Assembly: GCA_964394205.1 (NCBI GenBank)
Contig: CAYMVS010000013.1
Span: 1-45,143, forward strand
Direction of reading: 5' to 3'
Source of the DNA: HGM05190 sp964394205
GTDB lineage: Bacteria; Bacteroidota; Bacteroidia; Bacteroidales; Muribaculaceae
Length of the DNA stretch: 45,143 nt
Part shown: one piece after another, positions 26,826 through 35,219 of the stretch
Layout: each line of letters starts with the position of its first letter
Numbering within the stretch: position 1 is the first letter of the stretch
Made by a program: the position numbers and the translations under genes
The notes under the pieces: generated by a model
Seen by the model: only the letters and a program-made list of their open reading frames with translations
The model's database searches: none
What the model was told of the DNA's origin: nothing

Positions 26826-28022
26826 ATGAAACTAATAGCCAGACATCTCTATATAAAACAGTTAATGGGAGTGATGAATACTCCCGATATAAAGGTAGTA
26901 ACCGGTATCAGACGTTCAGGAAAGTCCAAACTTCTGAGTGCCTTTGCTGAATATATCCGTCAGGTTGATACAAGTGCAAACATTATCGAAATAGACCTGA
27001 CAAAGTTGCGATTCGAGAGACTCAAGGATTATCATGCTTTGAACGAGTATGTGGAGGAAAACTATAAAAGCGGTGTCAACAACTATCTGATGATCGATGA
27101 AGTGCAGATGTGTAAGGGGTTTGAACTTGCTATTAACAGTCTACATTCTGAAGAGAAGTTTGACATATATCTGACAGGCTCAAATGCCTTTCTGCTAAGT
27201 AGCGACCTGGCCACGCTGTTCACAGGTCGTCATATTGATATACCTGTTTTTCCGTTCTCTTTCAAAGAGTATTGTGTCTATTTTGAGGTTGAGAACAAGG
27301 ATGTTCAGGAGGCTTTTAATGATTACATCCGTTCAGGAGGATTAGCCGGTTCATATCCATATTCGCGAACGACAGATAAAGAAAAGTATATCAGAGACGT
27401 CTACGAGACGATATTGATTCGTGACCTTGTTGACAAACACCGCCTTGTCAATCCAACAATGATTAAGCGTGTCAGCCATTATCTTATGGATAACATCGGC
27501 AATATTTCATCATCAAGAAATATAAGCAATGTGCTTACTGCCGATGGGGAAGACAGCAACCATAAGATTGTAGGCAGATATATCGACTACCTGTGTAATG
27601 CTTTCGTGTTCTATGAAACCAAACGCTACGACGTGAAAGGGAAAACCTATCTTCAGTCGCTGAGCAAATATTACCTTGCCGATACGGGAATAAGGTTTGC
27701 TGAACTCGGCAAGCGCAATATGGACTGGGGACGTATGCTTGAGAACATCGTGTTTTTGGAGTTGCTACGCCGCGGCTATGAAGTGTATGTTGGCAAACTG
27801 TACCAGAAAGAGATAGATTTCGTGGCTATGAAGGGTAGCGAGAAGATCTATATTCAGGTGAGCGATGATATATCATCCCTCGAAACATTCAAGAGAGAAG
27901 TCACCCCATTGTTGCAGATACGTGATGCCTATCCAAAACTGCTGCTTGCACGTACACGCAACGATGACACTGACTATGAAGGAATACGAATTGCCGATAT
28001 ACCGATGTGGCTGTTGGAATAA
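26826..28022 (+). CDS. DUF4143-type AAA ATPase with PD-(D/E)XK-like C-terminus
   Basis: A 398-residue ATPase of the abundant AAA_14/DUF4143 family. I use ATG 26826; a GTG at 26781 lies at the predicted transcription start. The Walker A motif is GIRRSGKS (27-34) and Walker B is YLMIDEVQ (Asp91, Glu92). A sensor-like YLTGSNAFLLS and the arginine-rich FTGRHIDIPVFPFSFKEY follow. The C-terminal DUF4143 part has KYYLADTGIRF, ENIVFLELLRRGYEVYVG and KEIDFVAMKGSEKIYIQVS, which resembles a restriction-nuclease-like core. Functions are largely unknown; defence or mobile-element roles have been suggested. Its codon choice is visibly more AT-rich than all neighbours, pointing to horizontal acquisition. 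Confidence 0.88.
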   Translation: MKLIARHLYIKQLMGVMNTPDIKVVTGIRRSGKSKLLSAFAEYIRQVDTSANIIEIDLTKLRFERLKDYHALNEYVEENYKSGVNNYLMIDEVQMCKGFELAINSLHSEEKFDIYLTGSNAFLLSSDLATLFTGRHIDIPVFPFSFKEYCVYFEVENKDVQEAFNDYIRSGGLAGSYPYSRTTDKEKYIRDVYETILIRDLVDKHRLVNPTMIKRVSHYLMDNIGNISSSRNISNVLTADGEDSNHKIVGRYIDYLCNAFVFYETKRYDVKGKTYLQSLSKYYLADTGIRFAELGKRNMDWGRMLENIVFLELLRRGYEVYVGKLYQKEIDFVAMKGSEKIYIQVSDDISSLETFKREVTPLLQIRDAYPKLLLARTRNDDTDYEGIRIADIPMWLLE

Positions 28023-28031
28023 TCAAGTGTA

Positions 28032-28049
28032 GGAAAATGGTCATTTTCC
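28032..28049 (+). terminator. Short palindrome after the AAA ATPase gene
   Basis: GGAAAATG and CATTTTCC (28032-28049) are nearly contiguous and lie 10 nt after the stop codon. A weak terminator is possible. The rest of the gap to 28131 shows nothing recognisable. Confidence 0.45.
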
Positions 28050-28131
28050 CGATTGTTGGGCCTGCTCCCATTCCACCAAACACGCCGACAGCCGCGCCTG
28101 TCTGCTGACCCGAAAAATCCGCCTAAACAAA

Positions 28132-28162
28132 GAGGCTGTGCCACGATTTGTGACACAGCCTC
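28132..28162. terminator. Bidirectional terminator between convergent genes
   Basis: GAGGCTGTG (28132-28140) pairs with CACAGCCTC (28154-28162) over a 13-nt loop. It lies just beyond the 3' end of the leftward repeat-protein gene and downstream of the ATPase gene. Confidence 0.75.
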
Positions 28163-28192
28163 GGTATTGAGTGTCGGGATTATGTTACCCGA

Positions 28193-31100
28193 TTATTTTA
28201 CAAGCACTTTTACACCCTTGATGATGTAAACGTTGCCGGCAGAGGGACGCAGCACGCGACGGCCGTTGAGGTCATAAACCTCGGTATCACCGTTTTCAAT
28301 GTCACGCATGATGCGGTCGATGCTGCTTGAGGTTGCAGTCAGATTTGCAACAACGTAGGCATCAAGAGTCTCTGTAAAGTCGGCAACACCGTTGTAGGTT
28401 GCATAGAGCTCGTGAGTGATCTTGACTTCAACTTGCTTGCCAAGCACCTCGAGGGCGTTGATGTCGGTTACAGTGACCTTGCCGGTCTCGTCGGTTGTGT
28501 AGATCTGACCGAGGAACTCAACCTTTGCACCTGCAACAGGCTCTTCCGAAGCGCCGTCAATGGCGATTACAGTGAGGGTTGCTTTTGCAGTCTCGAGATT
28601 GACAATTGAGTAGGCCTCGAGAGTCTCGCTGAAGTCAGCCTTACCCTCATAGTACTCATAACCGTCTTTGTAGACCGAGAAGTCAATCTGCTTGCCAATC
28701 ACGGCAGGGCCGTTAAGGTCGGCGAAGACAACCTGACCGTTCTCACCGGTCTGTGCCTCTTTGTCCTGGAAGTAAACCCAAGCGTCGGCCACGGGCTCAC
28801 CCTCAGCGTCAAGAACGTTAACGGTAAACTGTGCTTTTGAAGCCTCGAGAGTAACAACTGAGTAAGCCTCGAGAGTCTCGCTGAAATCAGCCTTGCCCTC
28901 ATAGTACTCATAACCGTCTTTGTAGACCGAGAAGTCAATCTGCTTGCCAATCACGGCAGGGCCGTTAAGGTCGGCGAAGACAACCTGACCGTTCTCACCG
29001 GTCTGTGCCTCTTTGTCCTGGAAGTAAACCCAAGCGTCGGCCACGGGCTCACCCTCAGCGTCAAGAACGTTAACGGTAAACTGTGCTTTTGAAGCCTCGA
29101 GAGTAACAACTGAGTAAGCCTCGAGAGTCTCGCTGAAATCAGCCTTGCCCTCATAGTACTCATAACCGTCTTTGTAGACCGAGAAGTCAATCTGCTTGCC
29201 AATCACGGCAGGGCCGTTAAGGTCGGCGAAGACAACCTGACCGTTCTCACCGGTCTGAACCTCCTTGTCCTGGAAGTAAACCCAAGCGTCGGCCACGGGC
29301 TCACCCTCACCGTCAAGAACGGTAACTGTAAACTGTGCTTTTGAAGCCTCGAGAGTAACGATTGAATAAGCCTCGAGAGACTCGCTGAAGTCAGCTTTGC
29401 CCTCATAGTACTCATAACCGTCTTTGTAAACCGAGAAGTCAATCTGCTTGCCAAGTACAGCCGGACCGTTAAGGTCGGCGATGACAACCTGACCGTTCTC
29501 GCCGGTCTGAACCTCTTTGTCCTGGAAGTAAACCCAAGCGTCGGCCACCGGCTCGCCCTCACCGTCAATAACGGTAACGGTCAGCTGTGCCTTGGCGGCA
29601 ACGAGGTTGGCTGTCTGCTCGTCATAGCGTGCTGTTACAGCAGCGAGCTCGTATGGGTCATAACCATCTTTGTAGACGATTATTTTCTTTGTGTTGTCGG
29701 CGGGATAAGGGATGTAGGCCACGCCATCGGCGTCGGTTGTGATACCCTCGATGCTCCAGTCCTCGAGAGTGACGGTGGCACCCTCGACGGGAGTGCCGTC
29801 AACAAGCGCTGTCACCTTGATCAGGTTGGGCACCTGGAGTTTAAACTTACCGCTCTGGTTTGCATAGTAACCCGACAGGTCGGCTTCATAAACCACAAGA
29901 CCCTTTGTGGGGAATGTCAAAGCGCCATTCTCAATCTTTCCGCCCGAGATATTTTCAAGACTCAAATCGGAAGGATAGCCGAGGTTGATACCCATCGGAA
30001 CCATCGGAATAGTTACGTTTGACAGGTCGCTTGCATCGATGATGATGTAGTGGTCACAGGTTGAATGACCCTCAAAATACTGGTTGTAGACAGGGATATC
30101 CTTATAGGGATTGACCATGCAGAACTGGCCGGGATTGGCTTTGTTTTCGAGAAGTTCAATCTTGTAGGTCGGATAAGACGGATTTCTGAAATAAATAGGC
30201 TCAAAAGTATCGTCAGTGAAGTCAACCATACCGAGCGACACCCATTCATCGGGGTTGATGGGGTGATTGTTATAGAAATAGAGAGCATCGCCGCCCACAA
30301 CATTGCCTGAGGCATCGACTGCGGCTACCAATAAAGTGTAATAGCCGGCAGGGTCGGTTGCGCCAAACTGATAATTATAGCTACCGGGATTGATGCTGTT
30401 TCCGCTTTGAGCTATAACTTTCAGATTGGCCGCGGTGGCCGAATATGTGGCATTGAAAATACCCCACTTGATGCCGGCCACATCAGCGCCAGCCGCAATG
30501 GTGAATGACCACTTGTTGTCAGCGTTACAGATGTCGCTTTGAGGAGTGAGCGAGAAAGAGTAATCCTCAGCGCCGGGAAGCATCACGTCAAAAGCCAAAG
30601 ATAAAGCATAAGGCGCGCCGTCATAGCAACAATAGAAAGCCTGCTCGGCATAGCTGATGTTGCCTCCGTTGTAAGTACCGTTGGTACGGGTTTGAACTGT
30701 AAATTCCGAACTATCAGTCGTATCTATAAGATACAAATCGTATGCGGCAGTTACAGCTTTGGTTGATGAATTGACAGTGAATACCACGGTTGAGGGGGTG
30801 TTGTCTTTCTTTGCATAAATCCCCTGCTCATTCAGGTAAGATGTCGGATAAACGTCATAGAGAAGGTAGGCATCGGGGTTGGTTTTGCTGACGTAAGCAT
30901 CAACCTCATAAGCGGGAAAAGGAGTAGCGAGACTGTATGCCGCATACAATAGGCCGTCGGTGTACTTTGCTTTGCCGATTGGCTCCCAGTCGTCAAGATT
31001 GGTCACTTTTGCAGGTGCTTTTCTCACCGTTTTGACTGTGGTTCCTGTCTCGATTAACGAGCCGGCGCTGACCTTGCGGTTAAGCTTGGGGGTCCGAACT

Positions 31101-31225
31101 TCAGCAGCCACTGTTGTAGCCTGAAGCTCGCCGTTTGCCCTTACCGCATCTCTCAGATCAGCTTTTGCCGAGGCGCCGGTGATGGCGAGCAAGGCAACTG
31201 CCAGGAATGTGTAAAGTTTTTTCAT
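28193..31225 (-). CDS. Secreted repeat protein with six carboxypeptidase-regulatory-like modules and short sorting tail
   Basis: A 1010-residue exported protein. Signal peptide about 1-20 (MKKLYTFLAVALLAITGASA). The N-terminal half (about 25-465) is beta-rich and not assigned to a family. From about 470 come six modules of roughly 84 residues resembling CarboxypepD_reg/SdrD B-like folds. The first and last are diverged; the four in the middle are near-identical, with motifs GEPVADAWVYFQDKE, TGENGQVV and VYKDGYEYYEGKADFSE. The last 40 residues form a short tail with EVYDLNGRRV and VYIIKGVKVLVK, like two other proteins here. The gene is followed by a terminator and has its own promoter. A stalk-like surface structure whose length varies with repeat number is a reasonable inference. 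Confidence 0.82.
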   Translation of the reverse strand: MKKLYTFLAVALLAITGASAKADLRDAVRANGELQATTVAAEVRTPKLNRKVSAGSLIETGTTVKTVRKAPAKVTNLDDWEPIGKAKYTDGLLYAAYSLATPFPAYEVDAYVSKTNPDAYLLYDVYPTSYLNEQGIYAKKDNTPSTVVFTVNSSTKAVTAAYDLYLIDTTDSSEFTVQTRTNGTYNGGNISYAEQAFYCCYDGAPYALSLAFDVMLPGAEDYSFSLTPQSDICNADNKWSFTIAAGADVAGIKWGIFNATYSATAANLKVIAQSGNSINPGSYNYQFGATDPAGYYTLLVAAVDASGNVVGGDALYFYNNHPINPDEWVSLGMVDFTDDTFEPIYFRNPSYPTYKIELLENKANPGQFCMVNPYKDIPVYNQYFEGHSTCDHYIIIDASDLSNVTIPMVPMGINLGYPSDLSLENISGGKIENGALTFPTKGLVVYEADLSGYYANQSGKFKLQVPNLIKVTALVDGTPVEGATVTLEDWSIEGITTDADGVAYIPYPADNTKKIIVYKDGYDPYELAAVTARYDEQTANLVAAKAQLTVTVIDGEGEPVADAWVYFQDKEVQTGENGQVVIADLNGPAVLGKQIDFSVYKDGYEYYEGKADFSESLEAYSIVTLEASKAQFTVTVLDGEGEPVADAWVYFQDKEVQTGENGQVVFADLNGPAVIGKQIDFSVYKDGYEYYEGKADFSETLEAYSVVTLEASKAQFTVNVLDAEGEPVADAWVYFQDKEAQTGENGQVVFADLNGPAVIGKQIDFSVYKDGYEYYEGKADFSETLEAYSVVTLEASKAQFTVNVLDAEGEPVADAWVYFQDKEAQTGENGQVVFADLNGPAVIGKQIDFSVYKDGYEYYEGKADFSETLEAYSIVNLETAKATLTVIAIDGASEEPVAGAKVEFLGQIYTTDETGKVTVTDINALEVLGKQVEVKITHELYATYNGVADFTETLDAYVVANLTATSSSIDRIMRDIENGDTEVYDLNGRRVLRPSAGNVYIIKGVKVLVK
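28586..29593 (-). repeat. Four 252-bp in-frame tandem repeats
   Basis: Four direct repeats of 252 bp (84 codons) lie head to tail. By eye, the windows 28699-28950 and 28951-29202 are identical; the next copy differs at a scatter of positions and the most 5' copy more. Identity at synonymous sites shows recent duplication or gene conversion. Confidence 0.92.
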
Positions 31226-31326
31226 AAGCTTTAATATATAAAAAAAAGTGAAATGATAATATCCAATGACGAGTGGAAACCTTAGAAATCGAGGGGGGAG
31301 TTAGAGTTTCAAGTATAAATTCGCTG

Positions 31327-31357
31327 CAAAAATAATCAGTTTAAATTGAATTTACAA
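31327..31357 (-). promoter_or_regulatory. Promoter of the 252-bp-repeat protein gene
   Basis: Minus-strand TATTTTTG (31327-31334) fits TAnnTTTG, with TTG (31355-31357) 20 nt upstream. The leader would be about 95 nt. The surrounding gap 31226-31522 otherwise holds only AT-rich DNA and the hairpin at 31422-31453. Confidence 0.6.
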
Positions 31358-31421
31358 CTTTTTTCATCTTTTTTGTTAAAAAAATAAAAGACCTGTCATT
31401 TAGAGCCTGAAAAAACAGCAG

Positions 31422-31453
31422 CGACGGGCGCTCTGTCGGAAGAGTGCCCGCCG
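31422..31453 (-). terminator. Terminator of the 327-bp-repeat protein gene
   Basis: In minus-strand sense CGGCGGGCACTCT pairs with AGAGCGCCCGTCG using one wobble and one mismatch, over a 6-nt loop. A T-rich stretch follows in the direction of transcription. Confidence 0.7.
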
Positions 31454-31522
31454 CCGGGAGTTCATCCTATATTATTCCTTTTGCTTCCGGAAGAATAAAA
31501 TAGGTTAAGTGAGGATGAATTG

Positions 31523-34500
31523 TTATCTGACCATCAGTTTCACGCCGTTGACAATGTAGATGCCACGGGCGAGAGCCTTGACATCGGCGATATCGCCGGT
31601 CTCAAGCACCTTGATGCCCGTCACGCTGTAAACCACATAAAGGCCATTGGCGTCGGCACAGATAGCGCCGATGCCCGAGCTACCGATCTGATAGGTGAGG
31701 GTGAACGCCGGTGAGGGCTCGCCTGTCTCGCCAAGGTTGAAGTAACCCTCGGGGAAAGATATCACATATTGACCGGCCCCGGTGTAGACCTGACCCAGAG
31801 GTTGGATCATCTCGTTCCACTCCATGCCAAAATCAGCGTCGGGCAGGTTGACAGGCTCGCCGCCATCGATGCTCAAGGTGGCGTGACCGCTGCCGCCGCC
31901 GGCCATCGGGTAGTTGGAGAAGATAATGTCGATCTCGCTGAGTGACTCCACAGCGCCCTGGGCAGGGGTGATGACCCAATCGGCTGTCGGGTCGCCGATC
32001 ACACCGCCACCAATCTGATAGGTGAGGGTGAACGCCGGTGAGGGCTCGCCCGTCTCGCCAAGGTTGAAGTAACCCTCGGGGAATGATATCACATATTGAC
32101 CGTTGTCGGTATAGACCTGGCCAAGAGGTTGGATCATCTCGTTCCACTCCATGCCAAAATCAGAGTCGGGCAGGTTGACAGCCTCGCCGCCATTGATGCT
32201 CAAGGTGGCGCGACCGCTACCGCCGCCGGCCATCGGGTAGTTGGAGAAGACAATGTCGATCTCGCTGAGTGACTCGACGGTGCCCTGGGCGGGGGTGATG
32301 ACCCAATCGGCTGTCGGGTCGCTCAGGTGAGAAACCACTTCATAGTTGAATGTCAGCTGATTTGAGTAGTTGTAGGACGGAGCGACATAGAAGTAACCCT
32401 CGGGGATGATGAGGGCATAGCCTCCGGGCTCGGTAATCTCGGCCGGGAGAGTGAGAACCATCTCTGTTGCCCAGGGATTTTCCTCGGTGCTGTTGTAAGT
32501 GATGTCGGTAATCTCGACAGCCGCCTCGCCCTCACGCGAGGTTTTGTATAGTGTCGGGGCTCCGGCCATCCCGGTGGGCATCACTCCGCTGCCAAACTCG
32601 ACAGTGATTGTCGACAGCGAGGTCACCTGACCCTCGGCGGGAGTGGCGACAGCCTTCAGGCCACTGCCCGAGACTTCAAACGACAATACATTCTCGGCCG
32701 ACTTCCATGCCTGGAACTCGGAGCCGATGTTGAACATGCCGCGCGGTATCGAAACCGTATAGTAGCCGGCCTCATCGATGGTGTTGTCAAGGATGAGGTG
32801 ACACTCGGTGACCGGTTTGGAGAAATCTTCCTCGTCGTAGACGGGAATAATGTCGACAACCGTTGCCACAACCTCGCGGCCCATGTTCATCACCACGGCG
32901 TCGCTGAAAGGCACATTATAGCTTGGAGTTATACCAAGCTCCGAGTAAGCGATAAAGCTGCTCACAGAGGGTGCTATCTCATATCCCTCGGCGTAGGCGT
33001 CGGTAAACAGTTCAAACTCCTTGAAGGCCGAGCTCACCTCATAGTTGAACACAAAGTGTGACTGCTCCTCATATCCCTCGTTGCCTTTGACCAGGCGGCC
33101 ATCGTTATCGTAAGCCTTGAACGTGAGATACAGGTCGGTCTGCAGATTGCTCATGAACGACTCGCCGATGACAGCCTCCCAGATGTATGACAGCCCATCT
33201 TCAGCGTCGACGGGTGTCAACGACTCAAAGGGATAGGTCATGCCGTTGCCAAGATTGATGAAACAGTCGTCGGAGGGGAGATTCACAATACCGGTAAACT
33301 CGAGGCGGAACACACGGTCGGCCGCTGTCAGCTCGGTGCCCTGGGCGGGGGTGATGCTCACCAGCTCAATATCGCTGTACCTGAACGGGGCGGTTGCGCC
33401 AAACCATTCAACCGAGGCTGTGCCGATGGGAGCCATGCCATAGTTGAAGGCCATTTCATCCTCGTAGGCGGTGAATGTGCAGCGATAGGTGTGGCCCACG
33501 ATCATTTTGACAGTCTGAGGTATCTCGGCGGTGTAGGTGCCGTTCTCCTGAGCGTTGAGCCACGACAGAGACTTCACGATGGCCTCGTCGGGGTTCTCGG
33601 CGTTGAGATCGACTATCTCATAGACGATATACATCTGGGGATACACGTCCAACTGGTTGGGGGTCACCGATATAATGTCGCCCTCATTGAGCGCGGCAAG
33701 GCTGCTGCCATTGGCCGGCGACACGTTGATGAGCACAAACGCGTCAAACTGAGCCGTCAGGTCGACGGTGTAGTCAAAACCGTCGGCCGACTGAAGGTTG
33801 TTGGGATAGACCTTATAGTTTTTCTGATTTTGAGCGGCCTGGGGAATTGCAAAAGTGAAGTTTGCCTCATTGCCATCGGCCGAAATCTCATCTTTGGTCA
33901 CTGCCGACATCGGCACGACAACCTCGGCGGGAGCGCCGGCTGCATCGGTATATTCAATCTTGAAACCGTCAAACGAGACGGTGTTCAAGCCATGTATCCA
34001 CATACCCATCGAGGTTTTGCCCTTGAGCGAACCGCCATTGAGGGGCTCTGACTCGTAGTAGACATCGCCTCGCTGAGCATCCTGATAGTCAATATAATAT
34101 GAATAGCTACCAACGGTGCCTTGACCTTCACTGGCCACAGCAAAGCCTTTTGAGTCAGTGATGTTATAGACATTTATCAACATTGAGCCAAAAGGGCCCG
34201 AGGTGATCATGTCGCTGTTTGAGCGGCGCTTGCCGGTCAGATCGACCGTCAGAGCGTTGCCGTTGACAGAGGCGTCGAGGGTCTCCACATAGAGGTCAAC
34301 GCCAATCTCGCCCTCGGTGTTGCCATAAACGAGATCACACTTGGCTCCGTTGCCCAGGTTCTCGCTGAAGGTAAGCACAATCTTGCCTTCCTCATCGCCT
34401 GCCGGCCAGTAAGACCTGAACACAGTGGGGACCTTCTCGGAGGTCAGGACTACACCTATGCTCGACACAATGTAGTCAAACGACGCCGTCGGCTGACCCT

Positions 34501-35173
34501 GATAGAGCGCGCCCGAATTTTTGGCTTTCAGCCCTTCAAAAGTGACGGTGAGCTTAGAGCCGGCCTCGACAGTGCCGTTCTTGACCGACTCCTTTATGGC
34601 ACTGATGTCGACATTCAGCTGAGAGCCGAGCACGTAGACATCGGCCGAGCGGGTCACTGAGCCGCAAGAGAGGGTGCAGCCGGTGTATTCAACATCCTGG
34701 TTGAACAACAGCTCGACAGTGCTCTCGGTGTTAAGATTGATGACACCGCCATTATCGGGCGACATGCGTATGATCTGCAGCGGAGTCTCCTCCATTGCCT
34801 CAATCTTAAGCTCAAAACTGTCCATCACAAAAGGATTGTAGATGTAGTAGGTCGTGCCCTCTACAGCCTCCATCGTCACCCGTCGGGGCGAGAATGTGCC
34901 GTTGACCCACTCTGTATCGACCAGTGAGGTGTGAGAGGCATCGGTGTAGACACCACAATCGGCTATCGCCATGTAGACCGTGCCGGTTCTGGGTGCAACG
35001 AAGTAGGCCTCGACCGAGGTGTAGGCACTCACCGGGTATGACTTACCAAGCTCTATCTGCCCCAGGTTGACAGTCTCGACAGCGTTGGCGGCGCCGACAC
35101 ATATCAAGCCCAAAACAAGCGTCAGAGCCATTTTGGCCATACTCGATGCTTTTGAAAAAATCAACTTTTTCAT
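31523..35173 (-). CDS. Giant secreted Ig-like repeat protein with short sorting tail
   Basis: A 1216-residue exported protein, probably surface-located. The N-terminus MKKLIFSKASSMAKMALTLV carries the signal; internal Met codons at 12 and 15 are alternative starts. Residues 35-130 look like a beta-sandwich. Many Ig-like (Big_5-like) modules follow, each introduced by phrases such as MSPDNGGVINLNTESTVELLF, SITPAQGTELTAADRVFRL and ATPAEGQVTSLSTITVEFGSG (20-residue scale). Two consecutive 109-residue modules near the C-terminus are near-identical (DPTADWVITPAQG...). The tail has YVVYSVTGIKVLE and GIYIVNGVKLMVR. It lies 46 bp behind the 1268-residue gene, with no promoter visible between, so co-transcription is likely. 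No ligand or enzyme motif is seen. Confidence 0.82.
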   Translation of the reverse strand: MKKLIFSKASSMAKMALTLVLGLICVGAANAVETVNLGQIELGKSYPVSAYTSVEAYFVAPRTGTVYMAIADCGVYTDASHTSLVDTEWVNGTFSPRRVTMEAVEGTTYYIYNPFVMDSFELKIEAMEETPLQIIRMSPDNGGVINLNTESTVELLFNQDVEYTGCTLSCGSVTRSADVYVLGSQLNVDISAIKESVKNGTVEAGSKLTVTFEGLKAKNSGALYQGQPTASFDYIVSSIGVVLTSEKVPTVFRSYWPAGDEEGKIVLTFSENLGNGAKCDLVYGNTEGEIGVDLYVETLDASVNGNALTVDLTGKRRSNSDMITSGPFGSMLINVYNITDSKGFAVASEGQGTVGSYSYYIDYQDAQRGDVYYESEPLNGGSLKGKTSMGMWIHGLNTVSFDGFKIEYTDAAGAPAEVVVPMSAVTKDEISADGNEANFTFAIPQAAQNQKNYKVYPNNLQSADGFDYTVDLTAQFDAFVLINVSPANGSSLAALNEGDIISVTPNQLDVYPQMYIVYEIVDLNAENPDEAIVKSLSWLNAQENGTYTAEIPQTVKMIVGHTYRCTFTAYEDEMAFNYGMAPIGTASVEWFGATAPFRYSDIELVSITPAQGTELTAADRVFRLEFTGIVNLPSDDCFINLGNGMTYPFESLTPVDAEDGLSYIWEAVIGESFMSNLQTDLYLTFKAYDNDGRLVKGNEGYEEQSHFVFNYEVSSAFKEFELFTDAYAEGYEIAPSVSSFIAYSELGITPSYNVPFSDAVVMNMGREVVATVVDIIPVYDEEDFSKPVTECHLILDNTIDEAGYYTVSIPRGMFNIGSEFQAWKSAENVLSFEVSGSGLKAVATPAEGQVTSLSTITVEFGSGVMPTGMAGAPTLYKTSREGEAAVEITDITYNSTEENPWATEMVLTLPAEITEPGGYALIIPEGYFYVAPSYNYSNQLTFNYEVVSHLSDPTADWVITPAQGTVESLSEIDIVFSNYPMAGGGSGRATLSINGGEAVNLPDSDFGMEWNEMIQPLGQVYTDNGQYVISFPEGYFNLGETGEPSPAFTLTYQIGGGVIGDPTADWVITPAQGAVESLSEIDIIFSNYPMAGGGSGHATLSIDGGEPVNLPDADFGMEWNEMIQPLGQVYTGAGQYVISFPEGYFNLGETGEPSPAFTLTYQIGSSGIGAICADANGLYVVYSVTGIKVLETGDIADVKALARGIYIVNGVKLMVR
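31667..32320 (-). repeat. Two 327-bp in-frame tandem repeats
   Basis: Two direct copies of 327 bp (109 codons) abut at about 31993/31994. They differ at a modest number of positions, giving changes such as SINGGEAVNLPDSD against SIDGGEPVNLPDAD. The frame is kept. Confidence 0.9.
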
Positions 35174-35219
35174 TGCATAAATATTTGGTTAAAAATAGAT
35201 TGGTTCTCAAGATTGGAGT

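Noticed and set aside
28586..29593. Regular repeats considered as a CRISPR array
   Set aside because: The period is 252 bp with no short repeat/unique spacer alternation, and the repeats encode an open protein frame.
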